The translations under genes and the position numbers were made by a program. This document shows, one piece after another, positions 16,765 to 25,122 of a stretch of 64,000 nt of DNA. This DNA comes from Streptomyces lanatus. GTDB lineage: Bacteria > Actinomycetota > Actinomycetes > Streptomycetales > Streptomycetaceae. The stretch spans positions 932,742-996,741 of the forward strand of contig NZ_BNBM01000001.1 in the NCBI RefSeq assembly GCF_014655715.1. The letters are read 5' to 3'. Position 1 is the first letter of the stretch; each line of letters starts with the position of its first letter. The notes under the pieces are model-generated. The model searched no databases and was not told where the DNA came from. It saw nothing but the letters and a program-made list of their open reading frames with translations.

Positions 16765-17544
16765 TCATGGCGCGAGCGCCTCGTGCAGCCTCAGCCACGC
16801 CTCCGGCGGCACCTCGCCGACCAGGGCCCTCGTGTCGAGCCGCGCCGCCCGGAACGCCGCGTCGACCCGCCGTCCCGGATGCGCCCGGCACAGCGACGCG
16901 TGCAGTGAGCCGCCGACGCCCGAGAAGCCGAGCGCGACCAGGCGCCGCCAGCTGTCCCGCGCACGGGAGTCGAGAAGGGGCTTGCGGCGCCGCTCGATCC
17001 GTACGATCCCGGCGTCCACGCGCGGCACCGGCCGGAAGCCGTACCGCCCAACCCGGCCCACCAGCCGCCATTCATGGCACGGCCAGGTCAGAATCGTCAG
17101 CCGGGTCCAACTGCCGTAGTCACCCGTGCGCTTACGGGCGTACTCCAGCTGGGTGAGGAGCGTGGCGTCGGTGAGGGCGGAGGCCCGCAGGCACCAGTCG
17201 ACGATGGCTGCGGTGCGGGAGAAGGGCAGGTTCCCGGCAACGGAGAACGGTGTGTTCGGAGGCCGTACGGCGAGGAAGTCACCGGCGATCACCCGGACCT
17301 GGGGCAGGCCGGAGCAGCGGGCGCGCAGACCGGGGACGAGTCGGGGATCGATCTCGTACGCGATCAGCTCGCGGCAGCGCGGGGCGAGGGTCTGTGTCAA
17401 CGCGCCTTTGCCCGCGCCGACTTCGAGGAGCAGGGGGCGGTGTTCGCGGTCGGGTACGGCGAGCCGGGCGAAGCGTTCCGCGGCGGCTCGGTCGGTGAGG
17501 AAGTTCTGGGAGAGCGCGCGGGATACGCGGGTGGGGCGGGCCAT
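16765..17544 (-). CDS. lrm: 23S rRNA (adenine-N6)-methyltransferase, Erm family
   Basis: This 259-residue enzyme methylates adenine 2058 of 23S rRNA and protects the ribosome from lincosamides and macrolides. Family motifs are SQNFL at the N-terminus, EVGAGKG (SAM-binding motif I), YEIDPRL (motif II) and NLPFS (motif IV, N-x-P-F). Length and neighbour match the monomethylating Lrm/Erm(O) type; mono- versus dimethylation cannot be told from sequence. It is preceded by a 38-codon leader ORF and inverted repeats at 17558-17682 that indicate drug-inducible attenuation. AAGGA is the likely ribosome binding site, 9 nt before ATG 17544. Confidence 0.92.
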   Translation of the reverse strand: MARPTRVSRALSQNFLTDRAAAERFARLAVPDREHRPLLLEVGAGKGALTQTLAPRCRELIAYEIDPRLVPGLRARCSGLPQVRVIAGDFLAVRPPNTPFSVAGNLPFSRTAAIVDWCLRASALTDATLLTQLEYARKRTGDYGSWTRLTILTWPCHEWRLVGRVGRYGFRPVPRVDAGIVRIERRRKPLLDSRARDSWRRLVALGFSGVGGSLHASLCRAHPGRRVDAAFRAARLDTRALVGEVPPEAWLRLHEALAP

Positions 17545-17557
17545 GGCCTGCGGTCCT

Positions 17558-17682
17558 TGTCTTCCGTGGAGAGGGGGAAGGGCAGACGAAGGCCCTGACC
17601 GGAAGACAGGAGAGAGAAAAGGGAGGAGCAGCGGGTCCGCGTGGAATCAGCGGGTGGTGTGGCTCCCCGGGCCGGTCAGGGC
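17558..17682 (-). promoter_or_regulatory. Competing inverted repeats in the Erm leader (attenuator)
   Basis: Three segments can pair. Segment A (17672-17682, in the 3' part of the leader ORF) is complementary over 11 bp to segment B1 (17592-17602). The adjoining segment B2 (17600-17608) is complementary over 9 bp to segment C (17558-17566), which abuts the AAGGA ribosome binding site of the methyltransferase. A-B1 and B2-C share bases 17600-17602 and so partly compete. This is the layout expected of a leader-peptide-controlled attenuator. Whether the control is on translation or transcription is not clear from the sequence. Confidence 0.65.
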
Positions 17683-17763
17683 TCCGGGGCCGCGGCGCCT
17701 CCGTACGGAGTGCGCACTGCCCCGGCCGAGACCGGTGTCGGTGATCGCGTTGTTCGCTGCCAC
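17647..17763 (-). CDS. Leader peptide of the Erm-type methyltransferase
   Basis: A GTG-initiated 38-codon ORF starts MAANNAITDT and ends RRRRGPGALTGPGSHTTR. It lies 102 nt upstream of the methyltransferase start on the same strand. The Arg-rich stretch followed by GPGALTGPGS overlaps repeat segment A of the attenuator. Short peptides with basic runs are classical sites of macrolide-dependent ribosome stalling in erm leaders. That this particular peptide stalls is an inference. No strong ribosome binding site is visible before the GTG, so it may be translated from a leaderless transcript. Confidence 0.65.
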   Translation of the reverse strand: MAANNAITDTGLGRGSAHSVRRRRGPGALTGPGSHTTR

Positions 17764-17810
17764 GGACGGCACGTTAGGCGGGGCCCGGTGCCGCGGACAA
17801 CCGAATTACG

Positions 17811-19088
17811 TCAGCGCTGGTACCGCGCCAGCACCAGGTTCCCGTCCTCCTCCAGACGCCGGCGCAGCTCGCCGAGGCCGATGGCGCCGCTGTAGTACTC
17901 CTGGAAGGCGGGTGTGGCGACCTTGTCCTTCCACTCCGGGTAGCCGCGCACCGACTGGGCGGGCGCCGAGCGCAGCCGCCCGGCGAGGGCGGTGCCGGTG
18001 GCCCAGTCGTTCTCGGCGGTGCGCAGGGCCGGGTCCTTCAGGGCCTCGGTGCCGGTGGGCAGCATCCAGTCGCCCAGCGCCAGCCGCACCATGTTGCCGG
18101 GCCGCAGCAGGAAGTCGATGAACTCGGCGGCCTCCCGCTGATGCGGGCTGTCCTCGGCGATGGACAGGGTCTGCGGGCTGACGCCCTGGGTGAGCCCGTC
18201 GGCGCCCGCAGGGGCGGGCAGCACCTGCCAGTCGAAGCCCTTCGGTGCCTGCTGCACGATCTGCTGACGGTAGGAGAAGCCCAGCGGGACCATCGCGTAT
18301 CTGCCGCCGAAGAAGCCGGGCAGGGTGTCGGAGCCGCCGCTGCCCAGCGTCGTGGACGAGGCGCTGCGGTCGACGTTGACCTGGTCGTGGACGGTGCGCG
18401 GCATGACCTCGTCGGCGGCCCCGAAGCGGACCGTGACCTTGCCGTCGGCGCCCCGGTGGAAGAGCTGCCCGCCGGACGACAGGGAGAGGTTGAGGGTGGC
18501 GGAGACAGGTTCCTTGAGCGGCCAGGCGACGCCGTACTTGCCGTCCCCGCTGAGGTCGTCGGTGATCCTCCTGAACTCCGGCCAGCTCCAAGGGCGTTCG
18601 GGGGTCGGGATGCGTACGCCGGACTCCTTCAGCCACTTCGCGTTGGCGATGAGCACCCGCGGCTCCTGCAGGAACGGGACGCCGTAGATCCCGTCGCCGA
18701 AGGTGGCCGTCTCCCAACTGCGCTGTGGGATGTTGGACTTGAGCCTCTGGGGCAGCAGGTCGGTCAGATCGGCGAGATAGCCGCCGTATGCGAAGTCCGC
18801 GAGGTCGTCCGAGGCGTCGTGGATGATGTCCGGCGCCCCACCGCCCTCGAAGGAGGTGAGCAGCTGATCGTGGACGCTGTCCCAACTGCCCTGCACATAC
18901 TCGACCTTGACGTCCGGATGGGTCGCGTTCCACTCCTTCACCAGCTCCTTGTTGATCGCGACGGACTCCTCCTGCCAGGCGAGGGACTGGAAGCGGAGGG
19001 TGACGGGGCCGGTCCTGCTCTCACCACCGCCGCTGCATCCGGCGACCAGCAAGGCGAGTACCACGGCAAACACAGCTCTCGTACGCAT
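17811..19088 (-). CDS. Sugar ABC transporter substrate-binding lipoprotein
   Basis: This 425-residue protein has a lipoprotein signal (MRTRAVFAVVLALLVAGC, lipidated C18) and a family 1 extracellular solute-binding fold of the maltose/oligosaccharide class. Typical pieces are WQEESVAINKELVKEWNATHPD near the N-terminus, in two blocks, and GGYLADLTDLLPQ in the middle. It would bind a sugar outside the cell for the two permeases encoded upstream. No ATPase is encoded here, so a shared MsiK-type ATPase is likely, as known for streptomycete sugar importers. The ATG overlaps the upstream permease stop (TGATG). Confidence 0.88.
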   Translation of the reverse strand: MRTRAVFAVVLALLVAGCSGGGESRTGPVTLRFQSLAWQEESVAINKELVKEWNATHPDVKVEYVQGSWDSVHDQLLTSFEGGGAPDIIHDASDDLADFAYGGYLADLTDLLPQRLKSNIPQRSWETATFGDGIYGVPFLQEPRVLIANAKWLKESGVRIPTPERPWSWPEFRRITDDLSGDGKYGVAWPLKEPVSATLNLSLSSGGQLFHRGADGKVTVRFGAADEVMPRTVHDQVNVDRSASSTTLGSGGSDTLPGFFGGRYAMVPLGFSYRQQIVQQAPKGFDWQVLPAPAGADGLTQGVSPQTLSIAEDSPHQREAAEFIDFLLRPGNMVRLALGDWMLPTGTEALKDPALRTAENDWATGTALAGRLRSAPAQSVRGYPEWKDKVATPAFQEYYSGAIGLGELRRRLEEDGNLVLARYQR

Positions 19089-19921
19089 CAGTTCTTCACC
19101 GCCCCGGCGAGCATGCCGCCCGTGATCCGTCGCTGGATGACCGCGAACACCACCAGCGAGGGCAGTGTCGCGAGGAACGCGGCGGCGGCCAGCGGGCCGA
19201 GGTCCGCGACTCCCTCCGCGCCGATGAAGTGGGTGAGGACGACCGGCAGGGTCTGTTTCTCCGGGGTCTTCAGCAGCACCAGCGCGAAGAAGAACTCGTT
19301 CCACGCCGTGACGAACGCGAACAGCGCCGTCGCCACGATGCCGGGGGCGAGGAGCGGCGCGGTCACCGAGACGAGCGTGCGCAGTCGCCCGGCGCCGTCC
19401 ATGGCCGCGGCCTCCTCCAACTCCGGTGGAACCGCCCGCACATACCCCACGAGCATCCACAGCGCGAACGGCAGCGCCCACACCACGTACACCATGATCA
19501 GCCCCGGCATCGAGTTGATCAGCCGGAGGTTCTTCAGCACCAGGAACAGCGGGATGATCACCAGGACCAGCGGGAACGCCTGGCTGACCACCACCCAGCC
19601 GGTCGCCGCGCGGGCGAGGCGGGTGCGGTGGCGGGCCATGACGTAAGCCATGGGGGTCGCGAGGAGTACGGCGATCAGGGCGGCGCCGAGCGCGGCGATC
19701 AGGGAGTTGAAGGCGGCGTGCAGCAGGGGCTGTTCGTCGAAGGCCTGGCGGAAGTTGGCGAGGGTGGGGTCCTCGGGGATCCAGGTGGGGTGCAGGCTGC
19801 CCAGTTCGCGCGCGGGCTTGAAGGCGGTGGAGAGCAGCCAGAGGAAGGGGAAGACGAGGAAGAGGAGGTAGCCGAACAGGGCGGCGTACTGGCCGATGCG
19901 GGCCGTGCGGCTGGTTCTCAT
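19088..19921 (-). CDS. Sugar ABC transporter permease (MalG type)
   Basis: This 277-residue membrane protein has about six transmembrane segments beginning LFGYLLFLVFPFLWLLSTAF. It carries the ATPase-docking EAA loop EEAAAMDGAGRLRTLVSVTAPLLAPG, in two adjoining pieces, typical of the MalG half of carbohydrate importers. It overlaps the MalF-type gene by 4 nt upstream and the binding-protein gene by a TGATG junction downstream, so the three genes form one operon. Confidence 0.9.
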   Translation of the reverse strand: MRTSRTARIGQYAALFGYLLFLVFPFLWLLSTAFKPARELGSLHPTWIPEDPTLANFRQAFDEQPLLHAAFNSLIAALGAALIAVLLATPMAYVMARHRTRLARAATGWVVVSQAFPLVLVIIPLFLVLKNLRLINSMPGLIMVYVVWALPFALWMLVGYVRAVPPELEEAAAMDGAGRLRTLVSVTAPLLAPGIVATALFAFVTAWNEFFFALVLLKTPEKQTLPVVLTHFIGAEGVADLGPLAAAAFLATLPSLVVFAVIQRRITGGMLAGAVKN

Positions 19922-20850
19922 GACTCGTCACCTCCCTTCAGCCGTCCGACGAGGATGACGGCGAGAAGTATCGAGATCACCGCGACCATCACACATCCCA
20001 TCGCCGCCGCGTACCCGAACTGCCCGTAGCGGAAGGCCTCTTCATAGGCGAAGAGCATGGGCAGCCGGGTGCGACCGCCGGGGCCGCCGCTGGTGAGCAC
20101 GTAGACCAGGGCGAAGGAGTTGAAGTTCCAGATCAGATTGAGTGCCGTGATGGAGAGGGCGACGGGTCTGAGGGCGGGCCAGGTGACGGTGCGGAAGCGG
20201 CGCCAGGCGCCGGCGCCGTCCACCGCGGCCGCCTCGTGCAGTTCGCGCGCGGTGTTCTGGAGGCCGGCGAGGAGGGCGACGGTCGTGGTGGGCAGCCCGG
20301 CCCAGATGCCGACGACGATGACGGCCGGGAGCGCGGTGCCGAGCCCGCTGAGCCAGTCGCGGCCGTCGCCGAGGCCGAGGTCGCGGAGTGTCTCGTTGAG
20401 GATGCCCGCGTCGGGGTTGTAGACCAGCCGCCACATGACGCCGACGACGACCTCGGGCATGGCCCACGGCACGATCGCGAGGGTTCGCGCCAGCCAGCGC
20501 AGCCGCAGGTCCTCGTTGAGGAGGAGGGCGAGGCCGAGCGCCAGCAGGAACTGCGGCACGGTGACGCCGACCGCCCAGAGCAGGCCGATCCGGAACGACT
20601 CCCAGAACAGGGTGTCGTGCAGCAGATCCGTGAAATTGAGCGCGCCGATCCACTGGGTGGGCCGGGTCCGTCCGGACTGGGCGTCGGTGAAGGAGAGCAG
20701 GATGCCGTAGAGCAGCGGTCCGACGCTGAGGATCAGGATGGGGATCAGGGCGGGGAGCACGAGGAACCAGGCGCCGTGGTCCGTGGCGCGCCGCCGCCCC
20801 TTGTCGTCCGGCGGGCGTCTCACCGAGCGGGCGGTCCTCGTCATGGCCAT
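19918..20850 (-). CDS. Sugar ABC transporter permease (MalF type)
   Basis: This 310-residue permease starts with a basic cytoplasmic tail, followed by WFLVLPALIPILILSVGPLLYG as helix 1. The EAA loop reads HEAAAVDGAGAWRRFRTVTW. It pairs with the MalG-type permease that overlaps it by 4 nt. The ATG at 20850 is chosen, with an ATG two codons later (20844) as an alternative; neither has a strong ribosome binding site. It is the first gene of the importer operon and is divergent from a phosphotransferase gene. Confidence 0.88.
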   Translation of the reverse strand: MAMTRTARSVRRPPDDKGRRRATDHGAWFLVLPALIPILILSVGPLLYGILLSFTDAQSGRTRPTQWIGALNFTDLLHDTLFWESFRIGLLWAVGVTVPQFLLALGLALLLNEDLRLRWLARTLAIVPWAMPEVVVGVMWRLVYNPDAGILNETLRDLGLGDGRDWLSGLGTALPAVIVVGIWAGLPTTTVALLAGLQNTARELHEAAAVDGAGAWRRFRTVTWPALRPVALSITALNLIWNFNSFALVYVLTSGGPGGRTRLPMLFAYEEAFRYGQFGYAAAMGCVMVAVISILLAVILVGRLKGGDES

Positions 20851-20955
20851 GCAAAGGCCGTACCCCGTCGAGGCCGTCCGCACGCGGTCCGACCTGTGGG
20901 AATGCGACACTGACGGCAAGGAACAGGCCGGGTGGGACGCGGAGGCGGACGGACG

Positions 20956-21822
20956 ATGGACGAGGCATGGGCGCGGGACGTACTGGCCGCGGCGGCGGTC
21001 CTGCCCGGACCGGCGCGGGACGCGCGACTGCTCGCCCTGGGCGAGAACGCGGTGTTCGCCGCCGGTGACCTGGCCGTCAAGGTGGGCCGGGACGCGGAGC
21101 TCCTCGACCGGGCCGAGCGCGAACTGGACATCGCCGTATGGCTGGAGACGGCGGGCGTGCCGGCGGTGCGGGCCGCCGAGCCCAAGGCACTGCTGGTGGA
21201 GGGACACCCGGTGACGGTGTGGCACCGGCTGCCGGATCCGATACGACCCGCCGAGCCACGGGATCTGGCCGAACTGCTACGGCTGGTGCACGCCCTGCCC
21301 GCCCCCTCCTTCACGCTGCCTCCGCGTGAGTTGCTGGGCGGCGTCGAGCGTTGGCTGCGGCTGGCGGGGGATGCGATCGATCCGGCGGACGCGGCGTTTC
21401 TGCGGGAGCGGCGGGACGGGTTCGCGGCGGCTGCGGCGGGGTTGACGCCCCGTCTGACACCCGGGCCGATCCATGGGGACGCGCTGCCGCGCAATGTGCA
21501 TGTGGGGGCCGATGGGCGGCCGGTGCTGGTCGATCTGGAGACCTTCTCCTTCGATCTGCGGGAGCACGATCTGGTGGTCATGGCGCTGTCTCGGGACCGG
21601 TACGGGTTGCCTGCGGCGGATTACCGGTCGTTCGTCGAGACATACGGCTGGGATGTGCGGGAGTGGGAGGGGTGCTCGGTGCTGCGCGGGGCGCGGGAGA
21701 CGGCGAGTTGTGCGTGGGTGGCACAGCACGCGCAGAGCAACCCGAAGGCGTTGGCGGAGTTCGAGCGGCGGGTGGCGTCGTTGCGGGACGGGGACGAGGG
21801 GGTGCGGTGGTATCCGTTCTGA
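20956..21822 (+). CDS. Aminoglycoside-phosphotransferase-like kinase
   Basis: This 288-residue protein has the APH/choline-kinase fold. The Brenner motif HGDALPRNV and the metal-binding Asp in VLVDLETFSFD are intact, so it should be catalytically competent. The N-lobe Lys is seen in LAVKVGR. The natural substrate is unknown; most such chromosomal proteins are not resistance enzymes. The ATG at 20956 is preferred, with GGAGGCGGA upstream. It is transcribed divergently from the sugar importer. Confidence 0.8.
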   Translation: MDEAWARDVLAAAAVLPGPARDARLLALGENAVFAAGDLAVKVGRDAELLDRAERELDIAVWLETAGVPAVRAAEPKALLVEGHPVTVWHRLPDPIRPAEPRDLAELLRLVHALPAPSFTLPPRELLGGVERWLRLAGDAIDPADAAFLRERRDGFAAAAAGLTPRLTPGPIHGDALPRNVHVGADGRPVLVDLETFSFDLREHDLVVMALSRDRYGLPAADYRSFVETYGWDVREWEGCSVLRGARETASCAWVAQHAQSNPKALAEFERRVASLRDGDEGVRWYPF

Positions 21823-21874
21823 GTTGGGGGTCAGGATCTGATGCGGGCGAGGCGGCGCCTGCGGACAGCTCCTG

Positions 21875-22474
21875 CTAGGCGCTCCAACGGGGGTCGCGGC
21901 CGAGGTGACGCAGGAGGACCGCCACGTCGTCGTCGCCCTGCTCGGGGGCCAGGGCGGCGGCGTACGCGCGGGGGCGCAGCGGCTCGACGATCTCCCTGGC
22001 GATCTTGAGGAGGGGGCGGGCCAGCTCGGGCGTGAGTGGGGACGGCCGGCCCGTCGCCACGGCGATGTCCCAGGCGTGGACCGCCGCGTCCAGCCCGCAC
22101 GCCGCCGAGCCGGACCACGGGGACAACTTGTGCGGCGGCACCGGCACGGGCACCTCGGCGGCATCCCGGTCGACCCCCGCCCACGCCTTCGCCGCGCGTG
22201 CCAGGGCGTCCTCCAGGAACGCCACCGGGTCCACCCCCTCCATCTCGCCCGACGGGGCGAACGGGTTGAAGTCGGGGCCCGGCTCGCCGGTCAGCGCGGC
22301 GGCGTAGCCGATCTGGTCGCCGACGGCGTGCTGGAAGACCTGGGCGACGGTCCAGTCCGTGCAGGGTGTCGCCCGGTGCCAGCCGTCGGCGGGGACGGCG
22401 CGGACCGCCGTGCGCAGTGCTTCGTGGGAGGCGTCCAGGACGTCCCAGCCGCTGGAGACCACGCCATCGCTCAT
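21875..22474 (-). CDS. TIGR03086-type metal-binding protein (DinB/mycothiol-dependent maleylpyruvate isomerase-like)
   Basis: This 199-residue helical-bundle protein shows the TIGR03086 pattern: an N-terminal ATPCTDWTVAQVFQHAVGDQ block with a metal-site His, a central GLDAAVHAWDIAVATGRP with the paired His-Asp, and a C-terminal arm. Members resemble mycothiol-dependent enzymes of the DinB superfamily, and the exact reaction is unknown. The start at 22474 has GAAGG upstream; an ATG 13 codons earlier is in frame but poorly preceded. Confidence 0.8.
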   Translation of the reverse strand: MSDGVVSSGWDVLDASHEALRTAVRAVPADGWHRATPCTDWTVAQVFQHAVGDQIGYAAALTGEPGPDFNPFAPSGEMEGVDPVAFLEDALARAAKAWAGVDRDAAEVPVPVPPHKLSPWSGSAACGLDAAVHAWDIAVATGRPSPLTPELARPLLKIAREIVEPLRPRAYAAALAPEQGDDDVAVLLRHLGRDPRWSA

Positions 22475-22614
22475 AGGAGAGCCCTTCTTCGTGGTTGTTG
22501 TCATGCGTCCACTCTCGGCCCGTGACGACAGCGGAACCAGTGCCCTCCGCGACGGTAGGACTGCCGGTGCCAGGCCCGGAACCTTGTCGTGCAGGGGCAC
22601 CACAGTCAAGATGC

Positions 22615-23529
22615 TCACCGCGCACTACGCGAAGGGTCCTGGATGGTTCTCGCGGCGCGCCGCAGCTCGGCCAGCACCGTACGGACGGCTGATCTGGCCG
22701 TGCGTTCGGGGCGGTAGAGGGCGTCGATGTGGCGGCTGGCCTGGACCCCGCTGAGTGGTCTGAGGACGAGTGCGGGATGGGGCCGCATCGTCCAGCGCGG
22801 CATCAGGGCGATGCCTCCCCCGGCCGCCACGACCTCGGCCACCACCGTGAACTCGTTGATGCGATGGGCCAGTTGGAGACGCCGTCCGGCCGCGGCGGCG
22901 ATGGCCTCGATGACCGCGAGGACCGGGAATCCGTCGTGCACGGTGATCCAGGGCTCGTCGGCCACGTCACGCGGGGTGACGCGGCGCTTGGCCGCCAGGG
23001 GATGGTCCACCGGCATGGCCACGTCCAGCGGCTCACGCAGCAACGTCGTCGCGGCCACCGTGTCCGGCCACGGCGGGGCGTGCTCCAGACGGTGGGCGAC
23101 GACGATGTCGTACTCCCGGGTGAGCCGGGGGAAGTCCTCCTGCGGTACGTCCTCGTCGACGAGCCTCGGCACCGGTTTGCCGGGACCGGCCAGCGCGCCG
23201 ACCAGCGGCGGGAAGAACACGCCGGCCGCGCTGTGGAACGCCGCCACCGACACCTCTCCCTCCGGCCGCTCCATGAACGCCTCGACACTGTGCCGCGCAC
23301 GCGCGAGCGCCGTCTCCACCTCGATGGCCGCCCCCGCCAGCGCCTGCCCGGCGTCGGTGAGCACGAGCCGGCGCCCCTGCCGCTCGGTGAGCGGCACCGG
23401 GATCGACCGCTGGAGCAGCCGTAGCTGCTGGGAGATCGCCGACGGCGTCACCAGCAGCGCCTCGGCGACCGCCGTGACACTCCCCAGTTCGCCGAGCTCC
23501 CGCAGGATCCGCAGCTGCCGTTCGTCCAT
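22615..23529 (-). CDS. LysR family transcriptional regulator
   Basis: This protein of about 304 residues has the N-terminal winged helix-turn-helix of LysR regulators (GSVTAVAEALLVTPSAISQQ as the recognition region) and a C-terminal co-inducer domain with VVAHRLEHAPPWP and a GGGIALMPRW segment. It is divergent from a DMT-type exporter gene with 94 bp between the starts, the usual arrangement for a LysR regulator controlling its neighbour. GTG at 23532 is a possible one-codon-earlier start. Confidence 0.9.
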   Translation of the reverse strand: MDERQLRILRELGELGSVTAVAEALLVTPSAISQQLRLLQRSIPVPLTERQGRRLVLTDAGQALAGAAIEVETALARARHSVEAFMERPEGEVSVAAFHSAAGVFFPPLVGALAGPGKPVPRLVDEDVPQEDFPRLTREYDIVVAHRLEHAPPWPDTVAATTLLREPLDVAMPVDHPLAAKRRVTPRDVADEPWITVHDGFPVLAVIEAIAAAAGRRLQLAHRINEFTVVAEVVAAGGGIALMPRWTMRPHPALVLRPLSGVQASRHIDALYRPERTARSAVRTVLAELRRAARTIQDPSRSAR

Positions 23530-23560
23530 CACCTCAGTGTAGGACCACGATGTAGTGCTG

Positions 23561-23577
23561 CTAAATGATCGTTTTAG
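23561..23577. promoter_or_regulatory. LysR-type operator candidate
   Basis: CTAAA-N7-TTTAG is a dyad lying between the divergent LysR and DMT genes, 31 bp from the LysR start. It fits the loose T-N11-A rule for LysR-family sites and lies in an AT-rich island within GC-rich DNA. Confidence 0.5.
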
Positions 23578-23623
23578 AAACTGGTACTGGGCTTCAAGGA
23601 CACCCCCGGTGCACCGTGGACGG

Positions 23624-24607
23624 GTGTCCGACGCCCGCCGCCATACCGACGCGGTACTCCTCCTTGTCGCGATCGTCTGGGGTTCCAGCTATCTCTCCGC
23701 CCAGACCGCCACCGCGGCCCTCCCCGTCCTGCTCGTACTGTTCGCCCGCTACGCCCTGTCCGCGCTCGCCTGTCTCGGCCTGGTCGCCTCCTGGCGGCGG
23801 CGCGGAGCACGCCGGTGGACGCGGGACGAGTTGCGGATCGGGCTGCCTCTGGGGCTGACCCAGGCGGCGGTGCTCGTCGTGGAGACGTACGGCGTCGCCC
23901 ACACCAGCGCCGCCAACGCCGGCCTCATCATCAGCCTGACCATCGTCCTCACCCCGCTCCTCGACCGCGGCGGCCACCGCGGCCCACTGCCCGCCTCCTT
24001 CTTCGCCGCGACCGGCGTCTGCGTCCTGGCCGTCGGCCTGCTGATGTCCGGCAACGGCTTCGCCGAGCCCCGCCTCGGCGACCTGCTGATGCTCGGCGCC
24101 GCGCTGATCCGTGCCGTGCATGTGGCGCTCGTCGGCCGACTGACCGCCGGGCGGGCGATACGCCCGTTGCAGCTGACGACCGTGCAGACCCTCGTAGGCA
24201 CGGTCCTGTTCCTGCCGGTCGCGGCCCCCGACCTGCCGACCTTGCTGCACTCCACCCCGGCCACCTGGGCCCAGCTGGTCTATCTCGCCCTGTTCTGCAG
24301 CGTGTTCGCCTTCCTCGCCCAGACCTGGGCCGTGCAGCGCACCTCCGCGAGCCGGGCCAGTCTGCTGCTGGGCACCGAACCGGTCTGGGCCGTCGCGGTG
24401 GGCGTGGCCCTGGGCGGCGACCACCTCACCCCGCTCACCGGCCTCGGCGCGGCCCTGATGGTCGCCGGCACGTACTGGGGTCAGGCGGTGGAACGGGCGC
24501 ACCGCCGCCCACCGAACCCCCGGCCGCCCTCCGCCTCTCACCCTCTCGACAAGGACTCCGCATGCCCGAGCACACCACCGCCCACCACGCCACTTACGAC
24601 CACCTGA
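23624..24607 (+). CDS. EamA/DMT family transporter
   Basis: This membrane protein of about 327 residues has ten predicted hydrophobic segments in two EamA repeats, the first starting LLLVAIVWGSSYLSAQ and the second after LQLTTVQTLVGTVLFLP. The conserved ERPVxA-like site appears as LLGTEPVWAVAVGVALGG. Drug/metabolite exporters of this type commonly lie beside LysR regulators. The GTG at 23624 is preferred over 23555 because the longer form adds a charged, non-family extension. Its 3' end overlaps the YbaK-type gene by 46 nt. Confidence 0.85.
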   Translation: MSDARRHTDAVLLLVAIVWGSSYLSAQTATAALPVLLVLFARYALSALACLGLVASWRRRGARRWTRDELRIGLPLGLTQAAVLVVETYGVAHTSAANAGLIISLTIVLTPLLDRGGHRGPLPASFFAATGVCVLAVGLLMSGNGFAEPRLGDLLMLGAALIRAVHVALVGRLTAGRAIRPLQLTTVQTLVGTVLFLPVAAPDLPTLLHSTPATWAQLVYLALFCSVFAFLAQTWAVQRTSASRASLLLGTEPVWAVAVGVALGGDHLTPLTGLGAALMVAGTYWGQAVERAHRRPPNPRPPSASHPLDKDSACPSTPPPTTPLTTT

Positions 24608-25074
24608 TCTCCCTGCTCGACTCCTCCCACGTCGACTACCGCCTCCTCGACCACGCACCCGAGGGCAGCACTGAGACCGTCTGCGCACTGCGCGGACACC
24701 CCGCCTCGGAGGCCGCCAAGTGCATCGTGCTGCGGGTCAAGGTGGACCGCCGCACGACACGTCACGTCCTCGCGGTCGTCCCCGGCGACCGGCGCGTGGA
24801 CCTGGATGCCGTCCGGACGCTGTACGACGCCCGCTACGTCGGCTTCAGCGACCCGGAGACCGCCGAGCGACTGGCCCACGCGGTCCCCGGCACCGTGCTG
24901 CCGTTCAGCTTCGACCCCGACCTCGAGGTCGTCGCCGACCCGGACGTCGTCGCCCAGCCAGCGCTCTACTTCAACGCGGCCCGACTCGACCGCTCACTGT
25001 GCATCTCGGGAGCGGACTACGAACGGTTGGCGAAACCCCGCATCGAGCGCGTCGCGGCACCGGCGGCGGTGTAA
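24562..25074 (+). CDS. YbaK/EbsC-type aminoacyl-tRNA deacylase
   Basis: This 170-residue protein has the YbaK fold. The N-terminal YRLLDHAPEGST segment, ASEAAKCIVLRVK with the catalytic Lys, and the C-terminal ALYFNAARLDRSLCIS are typical. Family members hydrolyse mischarged tRNAs such as Cys-tRNA(Pro). AAGGAC precedes the ATG by about 6 nt. The start lies inside the end of the DMT transporter gene, indicating co-transcription. Confidence 0.82.
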   Translation: MPEHTTAHHATYDHLISLLDSSHVDYRLLDHAPEGSTETVCALRGHPASEAAKCIVLRVKVDRRTTRHVLAVVPGDRRVDLDAVRTLYDARYVGFSDPETAERLAHAVPGTVLPFSFDPDLEVVADPDVVAQPALYFNAARLDRSLCISGADYERLAKPRIERVAAPAAV

Positions 25075-25122
25075 CGCCCCCCTGCCTGCCGGGGCACGGC
25101 ACGACACCGCCCCCAAGGCCGA

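Noticed and set aside
15485..17119. Long plus-strand open frame opposite the glycosyltransferase
   Set aside because: Its translation is low-complexity Gly/Arg/Val-rich sequence without motifs, while the minus strand encodes clear GT-B and Erm enzymes.
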